This document shows positions 1-11,084 of a stretch of DNA of 64,000 bases, piece by piece. The notes under the pieces were generated by a model. That model did no database searches and was not told the origin of the DNA. It saw only the letters and a program-made list of their open reading frames with translations. Each line of letters begins with the position of its first letter. The stretch's first letter is position 1. Source of the DNA: Enchytraeus crypticus (Eukaryota > Annelida > Clitellata > Enchytraeida > Enchytraeidae); contig CAJHZI010000417.1 in assembly GCA_905160935.1 (NCBI GenBank), forward strand, positions 1,095,501 through 1,159,500, read 5' to 3'. The position numbers were made by a program, and so were the translations under genes.

Positions 1-61
1 CGTAGGCCTAATTGTATAATATATTATATATACATATATATATATATATCTTAGTGTACTG

Positions 62-495
62 CCTACTGGCAGGTCCATGATCTGGCAGGTCTTTTCCTTC
101 CATTCAACCTTCTATGACCTCTTTTAATAGACCTTCCCTCTTAGAATGTGTCTTATCCAACTCTTCTTCCTATTTCTCAATACATTTATCAAGTGTCTGT
201 CTGTGACAACTCTCTCTAGAACTTCCTCATTTGTAGCCTTTTGAGTCCAACTAATCCTATCCATTCTTCTCCAAATCCACATTTCCAATGTCTCCAGTTT
301 CCTAATATCTTCCTTCCTTAAGGTCCATGTTTCACAACATGATAGCGTGATCACATAGCGTGATCCAAACCAAAGTTTTCACTATCTTTATCTTTGTATC
401 TTTCTTCAGACTTTTTGTTAATAGTTCTTTTCTACTACCAAAGGCCGCTTTTGCATCTGCAATCCTACTGCATATTTCAGTCTCACATTTCCCGA
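62..495 (-). mobile_element. RTE-like LINE, 3' fragment
   Basis: On the minus strand this encodes the C-terminal tail of a non-LTR retrotransposon polyprotein, with CCETWTL, LEMWIWRRMDRISWTQ and NRKKSWIRHILRG. The same motifs occur in the copies at 945-1950 and 55455-56035. The low-coordinate end carries the dyad CTGCCTACTGGCAG, which marks the 3' end of this family. The frame is interrupted near 354-360 and no catalytic domain is present, so this is a dead 5'-truncated copy. The clade (RTE-like) is inferred from remembered protein similarity. Confidence 0.75.
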
Positions 496-944
496 AGTCG
501 GTTATAGTATATACATATACACTTACACATCAATCACACATCACATCAATCTTACAATCGCACAGGTACTACAGAAGCCTACGTAATTAAACTTATAAAT
601 CACATGTATATTGTGCATGTTATTACAAATGCAATAATGTTAACTACTTATAATAATATCGCTACTAATGCAATGTTTTGTTTCTACTACTTCAGAGTAT
701 ACATGTATAGTTAAAATACTTGTAATATTTTGCCTTAACTAATAACTACCAAACCCTCTTCATAGATTGTAGTGCATACATTATGATAAAATAGGCTGTT
801 AAATACATTTCGCTACTCAAGAAAACTGTTACAAATAATCAATTCAGTACCGGTAGGCTACATAAGTACTTTTCATTTCTTAAGCAGTTATAGTTAACAT
901 TAGAATTAGCTTAACTAGGATTGGCCGATCATAGTATCCATACA

Positions 945-1919
945 AATGAGAAAGTTCTGGAGAGAGTTGGCACAGGTAGACAGTTGATAAATGTATTAAG
1001 AAATAGAAAGAAGAGATGGATAGGACACAGAACTAGAAGGTGAAATAGGGCGTGGAGTAAGACAAGGTTGTAGCATTTAGCCGCTGCTGTTTAACATTTA
1101 CGCTGAGGCAATGATGGAAGAAGCCATGGAAGACTTGGAAGAAGGAATAAAAGTAGGAGGGAATTTGTTACAAGATGTACGATTTGCAGATGACCAAGGA
1201 ATGGTAGTGGGCAGCGAGATTGGATTGCAGAAGATAATGGATAGGCTGAATGATACGGCTTTGAGATATGGCATGAAGATTAATATAAAAAGATCAAGGT
1301 TACGAGAGTGTCCAACAGTAAAGGTGAAGTTAATATCACAATAAATGGTACGAAATTGGGGCGGGTAGGGAGTTTCGAGTGTTTGGGTCGTACTGTGGCC
1401 GATGATGGAAAATGTGAGACAGAAATATGCAATAGGATTGCACAAGCAAAAGCGGCCTTTGGTAGTAGAAAAGAACTATTAACAAAAAGTCTAAAGAAAG
1501 ACACAAAGATAAAGATAGTGGAGGCCTTGGTTTGGACCACGTTATTGTATGGATGTGAAACATGGACCTTAGGAGGGGAGGATGTTAGGAGGCTGGAGGC
1601 ATTGGAAATGTGGATTTGGAGAAGAATGGAGAGGATTAGCTGGACTCAAAAGGTTACAAACGAGGAAGTCCTGGATAGACAATTGATGGATGTATTAAGA
1701 AACAGGAAGAAGAGATGGATAGGGCACATTCTAAGGGGGGAAGGTCTATTAAAAGAGGTCATAGAAGGTTGAATGGAAGGAAAAAGAGGTAGGGAGAGGC
1801 CGAGATTAGGTATGTAAGATGATTTAAAGACCCACTCATATGTGGAAATGAAGAGGAAGGCGGAAGACAGAGAAGAGTGGAGGCGTTATGTACCATGGAG
1901 CTACCAGTAGGCAGTGCAC

Positions 1920-1950
<31 letters not shown>
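945..1950 (+). mobile_element. RTE-like LINE, RT 3' half with (GA)n tail
   Basis: Reverse-transcriptase remnants appear in order. RQGCSI..PLLFNIYAEAM is interrupted by a stop. FADDQGMV, the catalytic motif C, lies near 1186-1203. The frame at 1308-1772 then gives DDGKCETEICNRIAQAK, LYGCETWTL and WIWRRMERISWTQKV. Downstream codons continue into EMKRKAEDREEWRRY and the terminal dyad TACCAGTAGGCAGTGCAC, followed by (GA)n. At least one frameshift and one stop make it non-functional. Bases 945-1035 look like a second short piece of the same family in direct orientation. Confidence 0.8.
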
Positions 1951-1960
<10 letters not shown>

Positions 1961-2625
1961 ATCAATTGTAACTTTAGCAAGGTGTGTTTTTTTATCAACT
2001 TTAACTTTAACAAGGTATCTTTTTTATCAACTTTAACTTTAATAATTTAAGTTTTTATCAAATTTATTATTATGAAGATGTGTTTTTATCAATTGTAGCT
2101 TTATCAAGGCGTGTTTTTATCAACTTTAACTTTATCTAGTCATGTTTTTATCAACTTTAACTTTACCAAGGTATCGTTTTGTCAAGTTTAAATTTAACAA
2201 GTAATGTTTTTATAAAATTTATTATTAGGAAGCTGTGTTTTTATCAATTGCAACTTTATCAAGGCGTGTTTTTATCAACTTTAACTTTACCAAGTTATGT
2301 TTTTATCAATTGTAATTTTATCATGGCGTGTCTTTATCAACTTTAAATTTAAAAAGTTATTGTTTTATCAACTTTAACTTTACGAAGTCATGCTTTTATC
2401 AATTGTAACTTTATCAAGGCGTGCCTTTATCAAATTTAACTTTACCATGCCATCTTTTTATCAATTTCAAATTTACCAAGTCATCTTTTTATCAACTTGA
2501 ACTTTAACAAGTTATGTTTTTATCAACTTTAACTTTCGCAAAGTTATGTGTTTATCTACTTGAACTTTAACAAGTTAAGTTTTTATCAACATTAACTTTA
2601 CCAACTCATGTCATGAAAACGTAAA
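1950..2625. repeat. About 31-bp AT-rich satellite array
   Basis: Imperfect tandem units read approximately as TTTTTATCAACTTTAACTTT followed by ACCAAGTTATG, with variants such as ATCAATTGTAACTTTATCAAGGCGTG. About 20 diverged units follow directly on the (GA)n tail of the preceding LINE. No coding potential is seen. Confidence 0.8.
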
Positions 2626-3199
2626 TTTGGCAGAAACCTTAAATTTTTGACAGGAGGAGCTAAGCACATGTACAAAGTTGGAAGATTAAAGGCAATATGA
2701 TAAATAGAAAGCATGAAATGGTCTTTGCTATTTGGCAGAAGACGTAGGATATTTCAATGGAAGGAAATTACGGAAGGCTGGAGAGCTTAATTTTGAGTTT
2801 TTGGAATTTTTGAATTTCGCAAAGGTCAATTAAGTAGCAAATCGCGGCTTATATCACCTAGCAGTGCGCCGCGTAGGCAGCCCTCACCTAGCAGCTGCTA
2901 GCTGCTGGGCCGTATGCTAATAACACCGGTCAACAAAATAAAACTCTTTTCTTATCAGAGATTAATATACACTTTTCTTACGGACTTTTTGACGCTGATT
3001 ACAAATCTGTAACCAGAATTTTTTCCCACACGTTAGTTTTTGACCGATTCAACTTTAACAATACTAAGCTTGGAATAAACGCATAAACGTAAGTTTGTAG
3101 TTCATTTTCTTACAACACCTTTCAGTCAATACAAATAAAAATATGCGAAACTGATCTCATTTGTCACTCACAACATCTTCTATTGCCATGGAGTGAATA
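2626..3199. other. Unassigned AT-rich stretch
   Basis: No open frame, tRNA-like element or tandem array was recognised. A GC-richer patch near 2868-2915 repeats the tetramer AGCAGCTGCTAGCTGCT and is weakly palindromic. Likely part of the mobile element whose degenerate gene begins at about 3200. Confidence 0.3.
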
Positions 3200-4465
3200 A
3201 TACTTAATTATAACCGTTGGGCGTACGATTTTCTTTTGTGTGATTGGTTTGGATTATCTCGGTGCAACATCCAGCAGTAGTCTGCCACCATACTCTCATT
3301 CCAGAAGTCTTGATAACGATTTTCCATTCCTTTAATATCTTGGTGAAACCGATCGCCATGTTCATCACTGCACCAAGTTTTCCTGAGAAGAAATGTAGAT
3401 GTGAATGAAAAAAAAGAATATTCAAAGACATTACACAATCCATGTCTTAGTAAGCAACTGGCAAATTCTGAATTCCTTGTCTGTAGTCCGGACTACAGAA
3501 AAGGAATCTAGACTTATTGTTTCCTAAGAAGTTTTCACAAATCCATCTGAAGGCTTGCTTTGCTTTTCGTTCTGAGGTATTGAGGCATAGGAAGCTGCAA
3601 TGGTTTTGTGCAACCGCCTTGCATTCCCATCAACATGCCAATTACCTTGAGATCGCCGCAGATGTGTCACTGAAGTTCTTTGAACTGGATGGCCCCGACA
3701 ACTATATTCATATTTTCGTAGGATTCCTTGAGGTGTACGCAGTGGGCTATCTGAATACACGGTTTTACATTTCCATTACGCAGAAGAACGACTTTGAAGC
3801 TTCGCTTAGAGAAATAAATATATAGTAGCCAATCAGATGGTAGCCTACATGTGCCTGCATTAGGCTTATTAAGCCCATTAATGTCATTGCAATAACACAG
3901 TGGACCGTCTACTGTGAAGAATACTGCCAAATCAAGGTTTCTTTTTCTATAGTGACTTATGCGAAAATCGTTCTTAAGTAAATTCTTTTCTTTCAGCCGA
4001 GACGCAAGAAGCTCCGCTTTTTCTTTCGATCGAGCTAAGTCTCTGACGACATCATTCAACTCATCTTGATCCAGATTATTTACTCGCGCTCGCCTGTGGT
4101 TCCAGACTCTCCTCGAGTAAATAATCTGGATTAGTTGAAGATGATGGGTTTTGTGCTGCTCATCATCATCCGCTTCCGTTTCGCTGTTGATATAATCTGG
4201 TCCCTCTTGTGGAAGTATGGGAACCGGCAGCAAATCATCATGAGGTACGGGTCGGCGTGCAGAGTCAAGGTATAGATAAATTATGTAGTGCTTGTTCTTT
4301 ACGGAAAACTCTTACGTTGACGCTACAAAAATAGCAGTCCGCATGATGATCTTTTGCTCTATTCAAACCATAGGTATAGCGGAAGGCATGGAAAGCTGCC
4401 TTTTGTCTATCCAGTCGCGTAAACCATTTGAACAAGAAATGCATATGATATGTGGCGCTCAAACC
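3200..4465 (-). pseudogene. Degenerate transposon-type multicopy gene
   Basis: Read on the minus strand with frame changes, three blocks appear in order. First is KDHHADCYFCSVNV (frame at 4265-4462). Second is ARRPVPHDDLLPVPILP, then SRLKEKNLLKNDFRISHYRK and FFTVDGPLCYCNDINGL (frame at 3667-4233). Third is SDEHGDRFHQDIKGM with MVADYCWMLHRDNP (frame at 3208-3438). I recognise this series as a widespread, usually uncharacterised multicopy family in invertebrate genomes, probably transposon-derived, that carries a Cys-rich DCYFC block and an EHGxRFHQDI block. Frameshifts near 3670 and 3440 and at least one stop break the frame. The function is unknown to me. Confidence 0.65.
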
Positions 4466-4689
4466 TTATCTTGGTCTCTAAGTGGACAGCCGAAGAAGGC
4501 TCCGTAACGTTTTCGAATATCCTTCGTAATAGTTCCCTATTGCAACTTCGGAGTCGGTGAACCACACACATATCAAAATGCATCCGGATGATTGATGCAT
4601 TCTCGAGGCATATTGATTGATTTTATTTATGAAGATAAACTCAAGATAGTTGTTTAGATGGTTGCTGATTGTTCATAATGACGTAATGT

Positions 4690-5542
4690 GGAAGTTTCCA
4701 ATTCCAAAGGCTTTTCTGAAGATAAATTTTATTCGAGGTCCGTATACATAGGTCAGCGCGTACGTAATAACTCCGCAGAAAATTGCGAATAATGTTAAAA
4801 TATAATCTGCCGCATCACAAAAACTAGACTTGATAGAGAAAAACTGTTTGCATATTTGGAATCTATATGGATGACCCAATAAATTGCTTGATGAAAATTC
4901 ATTGTTGACCAGTATAATTGGGACCATATCTGGTTCAAATTTCAAATGAGACTTCCAGAATTGGGCTCCTCCCTACTTTTGTAATATTATATTAATATTC
5001 ACTGTTAGAGTAATGAAATTTGTCATAAAAGTTTAGTTCAAATTCTGAAATTAAGGTAAGAGGAAAATTATATCTTTTGACGAACATCTTTTGCATCTGA
5101 CGTTAATTTAATCATATTTTCTTAAACAAAGATTAGTTAACTTGAGTAATTCTTACTCAATATATTAGTACGAGTTCGAACACCCATTCCAAAGTTTCCG
5201 ACGTTATATAAGCGATAGGCTCGGTATCTCGTCCATGAGGTTGGCTATTTATCCTAGTGAATATCAGTTGCGTTAACTTGCTCCAAGTTATCTGCTGATA
5301 TTTGCTAATAAATAGTAAGTCTATTTATAGATATACCAGGCGACTGATAGGAGACAGGGGCGTGGCTTTATGCCCGGGAAGTTATATATCTAGTGAAACT
5401 TCTTTTCAATATTGAATGTAATTAATTATTTATTTAGATCAAAAATGCACTTTATACACTTTACTTCATGCAAGTATATTTATATATAATATAAATACTG
5501 TTAGAGACAGTTCTCTAAAAGTGTAGTTATTGTTGTTAACGT

Positions 5543-5577
<35 letters not shown>

Positions 5578-5940
5578 CACTTTCTCAGTAAGCGGCAGAG
5601 TTGACGGGGCCCAGGGTCTCAAAGGTAATAAGCATGAAGATATAGCTGCTAGAGATTTCGGCATACTTCTTCAGAGTTTTCCTATTAGCCGCAGCCTCTG
5701 CAGCAGCACCAGCAGCAGCACAAGATAGGCCGAGATTGCTTACTGAGAAAGTGATTATTATTATTATTATTATTATTATTGGGTCATCCATATAGATTCC
5801 AAATATGCAAACAGTTTATCTCTATCAAGTCTAGTTTTTGTGATGCGGCAGATTATATTTTAACATTATTCGCAATTTTCTGCGGAGTTATTAGTACGCG
5901 TTGACCTATGTATACGGACCTCGAATAAAATTTATCTGTG
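4690..5940. repeat. Inverted repeat with about 165-bp arms
   Basis: The segment at about 4720-4883 reappears as its reverse complement at about 5780-5940. For example, GGGTCATCCATATAGATTCC on the right matches GGAATCTATATGGATGACCC on the left. Identity is high, so the duplication is recent. The interior is AT-rich, has no convincing open frame, and contains the MITE-like piece at 5548-5780. Confidence 0.75.
5548..5780. mobile_element. Small MITE-like element flanked by (AAT)n/(ATT)n
   Basis: The left end (AAT)n followed by ATCACTTTCTCAGTAAGC is mirrored on the right by GCTTACTGAGAAAGTGAT followed by (TATT)n. The loop is about 150 bases, includes CAGCAGCACCAGCAGCAGCA and has no coding frame of note. 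It is nested inside the larger inverted repeat at 4690-5940. Confidence 0.6.
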
Positions 5941-6229
5941 AATCTAATAATGAGGGTTTGGTAGTTATTAGTTAAGGCAAAATATTACAAGTATTTTAAC
6001 TATACATGTATACTCTGAAGTAGTAGAATCAAAACATTGCATTAGTAGCGATATTATTATAAGTAGAGCTCGGGGTGCTACGCAGTTAATCTACGTAGAT
6101 ACTTCGTACCGACGGATAAAATGCATCCTGTGCCTACCAAGAAGGGAATCTCGCTTCGACCGACCGAATGGAGACGTCTAGTGGAGCATTTCAAGACCGT
6201 CAGAGCTGAATATCATGAATTGGCTAATG

Positions 6230-6445
6230 CCAAACCGTGCGGATGCATTATTACATGGATTGCCTACTTCTTCTCTCAATCGTTTGCAGCACGTCCAAAA
6301 TTCTCTTGCACGTGTTGTTTGCAAGTCCTCTCGACTTCAATTTCGCTCTCTTTCTTTACTTCGCAGTCTTCATTGGCTCCCTGTTAATCAATAATGACTT
6401 ACAGTTGTCGAGCTTTGAATGAACTATAGAATTAGCAAGGATAGT
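6230..6445 (+). mobile_element. L2/CR1-like LINE piece with an inverted junction
   Basis: Bases 6236-6390 are nearly identical to 6995-7140 in direct orientation and encode the same LINE C-terminal segment. The adjoining bases at about 6393-6445 are instead the reverse complement of 6946-6995. This is a rearranged second copy of the neighbouring LINE. Confidence 0.7.
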
Positions 6446-6540
6446 GGCTGAATTTCTAGTAAGGGATGGACGTATTTGCCTAATCTGACGAATCTGAAAG
6501 AAAGAAGCGCGACAAACAGAAGAGATATGGGATTTAAAGT

Positions 6541-6705
6541 ATGAAAAGTACAAGTAAAAAGTACTACAAAAATTACTTCGTTACAAGTAAAATGTACCCA
6601 GGCAAATTGGGTACTTCGTTACTAGTAAAAGTATCGGTTGAGTACTTTTTACTTGTAACGAAGTATTTTTACTTCGAAGTATTTTTACTTCGTTACTATA
6701 CAACA
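6541..6705. mobile_element. hAT-like transposon end with subterminal repeats
   Basis: Dense short repeats of AAGTACTTTTTACTT and TTACTTCGTTAC type end in CAACACTG, followed by CTGGCCAG. Subterminal AGTACTTTT repeats next to a CAGTGTTG-type terminus are typical of hAT-superfamily non-autonomous elements. A second end of the same orientation lies at 8800-8976. No transposase remains. Confidence 0.5.
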
Positions 6706-6945
6706 CTGCTGGCCAGGGGGTCTCGGGGTCCGGACCCCCCAGTCATAGCTTAAGCCACTTACTCAATTCGTCTAAATTAAAAGTTTTTTGTAAAGGAGGG
6801 GGGGTACTAAGTTAATTTGATTAATGCACACCAAAGAATGATATGTAAAGAATTAAAGGCAGATTTCTTACCATAGATTGATATAGGGGTGGCTGATTTA
6901 TTTGTAGATCATGCCCACAAAATTTCTTTAGGATTTACTGCAAAA

Positions 6946-7587
6946 CGCAAATTGCTAATTCTATAGTTCATTCAAAGCTCGACAACTGTAAGTCATTATT
7001 ACATGGATTGCCTACTTCTTCTCTCAATCGTTTGCAGCACGTCCAAAATTCTCTTGCACGTGTTGTTTGCAAGTCCTCTCGACTTCAATTTCGCTCTCTT
7101 TCTCTACCTCGCAGTCTTCATTGGCTCCCTGTTAATCAACGCATAAAATATAAAATAGCTCTATTAACTTTCAAAACTCTGCGATTTGGCAAGCCTTCTT
7201 ACTTATCTGAAATTCTTCTTCCCTATCGTCCCTCACGTTCACTTCGTTCCACCGATGCCAATCTTCTCTCTGTTCCAAATATTCTCACATCAGGCGTTCT
7301 TTTTCTTACGCAGCACCCACAATCTGGAACTCTTTACCTGCTAATCTTCGCTCTTGTTCTTCTCTTTCAACATTCTCTAGCAAGCTTAAGACTTACCTTT
7401 TCCCACCGTAGACATAATCAATCTACCCTGACCATTTTTGATCACCGGACTGGCTTTCGTTTAGGACCTTACTTCTCCTCAGCACAATTCCTTTGCAGAT
7501 TGGTCTGGGTGAAGTTGATCTGTATTGATGTGTGCTGTTGGGGACGTCCCTGACATCATCCCTGGATGAGGAAACGGACGTTAAACC

Positions 7588-7622
<35 letters not shown>
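6946..7622 (+). mobile_element. L2/CR1-like LINE 3' end with (ATT)n tail
   Basis: The frame at about 7008-7300 reads SSLNRLQHVQNSLARVVCKS and SLHWLPVNQRIKYKIALLTF. These are the conserved C-terminal post-RT motifs of L2/CR1/Jockey-type polyproteins. The frame shifts around 7290. The element ends with GACGTCCCTGACATCATCCC, TGAGGAAACGGACGTTAAAC and an (ATT)n tail. The same tail marks truncated relatives at 38695-38862, 42035-42400 and 19640-19700. The RT core is absent. Confidence 0.75.
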
Positions 7623-7623
<1 letters not shown>

Positions 7624-8490
7624 CGTGGAACAGAAAAAGTCGCTTTACTTTAGAAAAATTTCGGAGATGTCATTCGACAAATTTTTTAATACATAGCAAA
7701 ATATCATAGATACCCGTTTTTAGTTTGGTTTTGGTAACAGCTGTATGACGTAGATGAAACGTTTTGATGTCGGCCTAGGCTTATTGTACATTGGCCTACA
7801 TCATTTCAATGATTATGCTTGATGATGCGATTTAGTTACCTATTTTGCTAATAGTTGCGAAAGTTTGCTTTTTATTGTAGAAATTACTATCAGGCAGCTA
7901 CTATGATTTGGTGGCACCGAATCAAGATGTTCGCGACCAACGTGTTGATAACACCTGCTGTAGATGATTTACGAGCATAAAACTTCAAAGCTTAATTATA
8001 GAAATAAAGCCTTTGACTACGTCATACAGCCGTACAGGTTTTTTAGTTGTGCTGCTATGACAAAGAGGCGGAATCGAATGACTGACAAACTATTTGAGAG
8101 TCAGATATTTCTAAAGATTAGTAATGGAAAGTTTTAGATGTACTTTTTGCACATTATATGAAAAAATCGCTCAAGAACTACTTTGCATAGGCACCTCAAG
8201 AACTAATTTGCATATGCCTATTTACAAATATCTATAGTGATAATATAGATCTGATATAAATCTCAGCTATTTGACAAAATACTAGAAACAGAGACTGAGA
8301 GAGAGAGAGCGTGTCTTAGTTAACCATGCTACTTTAAATTTAATTCTGGAGGGGGCCTAAATATAATGTAATATTTTTTAATTCTAGAGAAGCATGTGCA
8401 TGTGTATCGAACATTAGGACTATTTTAGTTCAGAAACATTAGACTTAAATTTACATTTTCATTAAGGCAAAGCTGATAAATATAAAGTTA
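7623..8490. other. No gene recognised between LINE tail and SINE
   Basis: AT-rich sequence without a credible open frame. A short inverted pair, CAGCTGTATGACGTAG near 7738 and CTACGTCATACAG near 8017, suggests remnants of a small foldback element about 300 bases long. Nothing else supportable. Confidence 0.3.
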
Positions 8491-8496
8491 ACACCA

Positions 8497-8580
8497 GTTT
8501 CCATGGAGAGGAAGGAGGAAATAGGTCTTAAACAAGCATCTGTGCTTCCTGACCCAGTGTGCCGTTATGTTATGTTTATG
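8497..8580 (+). mobile_element. 3' tail of a 5S-derived SINE family
   Basis: The stretch with CATGGAGAGGAAGGAGGAAA and CTGTGCTTCCTGACCCAGTG is nearly identical to the tail of the 5S-rRNA-like SINE at 54326-54617. The 5S-like head is missing here. A degraded tail copy is also visible in reverse orientation at about 39370-39480. Confidence 0.55.
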
Positions 8581-8582
8581 TT

Positions 8583-8699
8583 ATGTTTCCTCACTCGAAA
8601 GCAATGTCAGTGACGGGAGAGCCCAGTATTTGAATCCGCACAATGCGCACATACTGATCCGCGGTCGAGTGTCTTACCGACTTCGCCACTGGCTCCAGC
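8583..8699 (-). mobile_element. tRNA-derived SINE, family A
   Basis: Reverse complement of a consensus seen at least 13 times in the window. It has a head hairpin GGCTGGAGCCAGTGGCGAAG, a box-A-like GTCGGTAAGACACTCGACC, a box-B-like GGTTCAAATCC, then GCTCGCCCGTCACTGACATC and a 3' end TGACGTTAACCTTAGCTTTA. Here box B is slightly altered and the 3' end is cut short. Confidence 0.8.
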
Positions 8700-8799
8700 G
8701 CATTAGCCTTTATTTTCAAGTTTTCGTTTTTAATTAGAATAAAATCAAGCCATTTGAAACTAATTTGAGAGCGTGTAAAACGATTCTTTCAATGTATAT

Positions 8800-8976
8800 A
8801 TTTTGTTTCTTTAAAAAAGTAGGAGTACTTTTACTTTTTACTCAAAAGTACTACTTTTTTGTTGAGTACTTTTTACTTAAGTAAAATTCTGATCCAGTAC
8901 TTTTTACTTTTACCTTTAACGACCATTACTTTTACTTTTACTTAAAGTATTTTGCTGAGTACTTTTTGCAACACTG
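8800..8976. mobile_element. Second hAT-like end
   Basis: Repeats of GAGTACTTTTTACTT and related heptamers end in TTTTTGCAACACTG and are again followed by CTGGCCAG, as at 6690-6714. Both ends have the same orientation. They may be two solo ends, or one element with an inverted or duplicated terminus, rather than a simple left-right pair. Confidence 0.5.
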
Positions 8977-8999
8977 CTGGCCAGCTACGCCCTTGACCA

Positions 9000-9420
9000 T
9001 ATCACATAGCTATTATATCTTAGGAAATAAATTTAATAGCATTAATAGCAGCCTATAATGGTTTAATGTAATTTTCCTACTGCATCACCCCGTGCAACTA
9101 CAATCAATCAGATTCGTCCATTGAGAGATTAATATGATGTATTAATATGACAAAAATTTTATATTGCATGTAAGCAAGTATTTTTATAGAGATAATCTAC
9201 GCTAAATGTAACACGCCCGTAATCCTGTACTGGAAATTTCTTATCTGACCCCACTCCTATTCACAAAACTATAACTTTAACGTTATTCAAAATATTCAAA
9301 CGAAATTTCTCTATGTTTCGTAGAATTGGCAGCTGGTCAAGTGCTGTAAATTTCAGGAACATCGGTCAACTTCCTACGACTGTAGTGTTAAAACAATTTG
9401 GGGTATCAGTTATAAAAAAC
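9000..9420. other. Unassigned stretch
   Basis: AT-rich unique-looking sequence with no frame over about 60 codons and no recognised repeat family. Confidence 0.3.
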
Positions 9421-9424
9421 ACAG

Positions 9425-9611
9425 TGCATATAGGCCTATATACTATATATAGGCCTATATATATATAGGCCTATGAATACTATATATGCATGTATAGGCC
9501 TATGTACTATGTAGGTATACTATATATAATTATGCATATATATATAGAATATATTATATATATATATATCGTATATATATATATATCGTATATATACATA
9601 TATATATACTG

Positions 9612-9643
<32 letters not shown>

Positions 9644-9700
9644 CATGTATATATATATATGTATATATATATATTTATATAGACACAATATGTACACATA
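9425..9700. repeat. TA microsatellite with TATAGGCCTATA units
   Basis: Interspersed TATAGGCCTATA palindromes grade into long (TA)n with TATATACATG interruptions. Open frames here code only for Tyr-Ile runs and are not genes. Confidence 0.9.
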
Positions 9701-9734
9701 TGATAGTATAGGTCCTATGGGACTATAAGCCTTA

Positions 9735-10770
9735 GTTATTTGCAGACGATGTTAATATTTTTATTGCCAGTAAAAATGTAAATGAGCTCGAAAAGAATGC
9801 GCATATATGTCTTAAAAACTTAAAGTATGGTGCGATGCTAACAAAGTTAGCATAAATTTAGATAAAACATGCTATATGATTATTCACAAAGCAAACCAAA
9901 GGTACAGTATACCGCAAAAGTTTGAAGTCTTTTTAGATAATGTCCTGATCTCTAGAACATCTAAAGTTAAATATTTACGTGTATTACTCGATGAAAACCA
10001 TACTTGGAAACTCCACGTTGATATGGTATGTAGTGGACTAAAAGGACTTATCAGTATTTTATATAATGTTCGTGATTTCTTACCAAAACACTGCCTCAAA
10101 AAAATTTACTACTCTTTTATTCATAGTCAGATTCATTATTGCATTGAAATCTATGGAAATACCTACTCCACTCACTTGAGTAATTTGATAACAATGAATA
10201 ATTCTATGATAAGAATTCTATTTAAGAAAAAAATTAACATCTAAAACTTCTGAATTATATGAAATAGTAAATTCACTTCCTCTACGCCAACTGTGTAATT
10301 TTAAGCTATTGAAACTTGCTCATCTGTGTATTCATAGCCCGGAAAAAATACCAAAAATGTTCATAGAAAAGATTAGATTCGCCAATTCTCTCTCCCGTTA
10401 TAATATGAGGAAACCGTTGAGTTTATACAAACCTTATACAAATACTAACTATGGAAAGAGAACTACCAACTAAATATGTTCCCATTTGTGGAATATGCTC
10501 CCTGAAAACATACAGGCAATCAGTTCCACCAATATTTATTTAAGGAAAATTAAGGAGCACGTTGAGAATATGAACTAGCAAATTTCCTTTCTTTCGCTTT
10601 ATCCCACAAGTTGATGTTTTTATGTTATTTTTCTGTTGACTTCCACTAGTTTTAAAATTAATTTGCAAGTTTACATTTGTATTTTTGATGTAGCCAACTA
10701 GATGGCACTAGTCGCTGTTTTGGTAGCCTCTATTCCTGATCAAATACATACATGTAGAACTACTACTACT
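9735..10770 (+). mobile_element. Jockey/CR1-like LINE, RT C-terminal part
   Basis: The frame begins with LFADDVNIFI, reverse-transcriptase motif C with both Asp residues. It continues through a broken frame to the open segment at 9876-10244, with VKYLRVLLDENHTWKLHVD, KIYYSFIHSQIHYCIEIYG and NSMIRIL. After a stop the same protein type resumes, with LPLRQLCNFKLLKLAHLCIH. This order is typical of the region after RT in LINE ORF2. Stops and frameshifts show the copy is inactive. It lacks everything upstream of motif C. Confidence 0.75.
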
Positions 10771-10875
10771 GATAGAATAGACAAATTATTAATTATGTGC
10801 TGGTTGTGTTTTTGACTGAAATATTTATTCTTCTGATATGAATTCATGCTGTATATTACTTTTGACTTTTTATAA

Positions 10876-10877
10876 TT

Positions 10878-10930
<53 letters not shown>

Positions 10931-10991
10931 GTAGTGGCGTGTGATTCTGAAATAAATTTAAACTCTCTCTCTACTATTGCATATATATATA

Positions 10992-11031
<40 letters not shown>

Positions 11032-11075
11032 TATATTATATATATATATATTTATATAGACACAATATATACACA
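10876..11075. repeat. (TA)n microsatellites
   Basis: Two TA tracts are separated by a short unique stretch near 10930-10980. The predicted Ile-Tyr frames are artefacts of the repeat. Confidence 0.9.
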
Positions 11076-11084
11076 TATGATAGT

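Larger units (their letters stand above)
645..6065. mobile_element. 5.4-kb region bounded by long inverted repeats
   Basis: The left arm (about 645-761) and right arm (about 5949-6065) are near-perfect reverse complements over about 115 bases, sharing for example CTACTACTTCAGAGTATACA on one arm and its complement on the other. They enclose a LINE fragment, a 31-bp satellite, a degenerate transposon-type gene and a nested inverted repeat. The arms could be terminal inverted repeats of a large composite DNA element. They could also be two copies of a smaller repeat in opposite orientation. No clear target-site duplication was recognised outside the arms. Confidence 0.5.
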
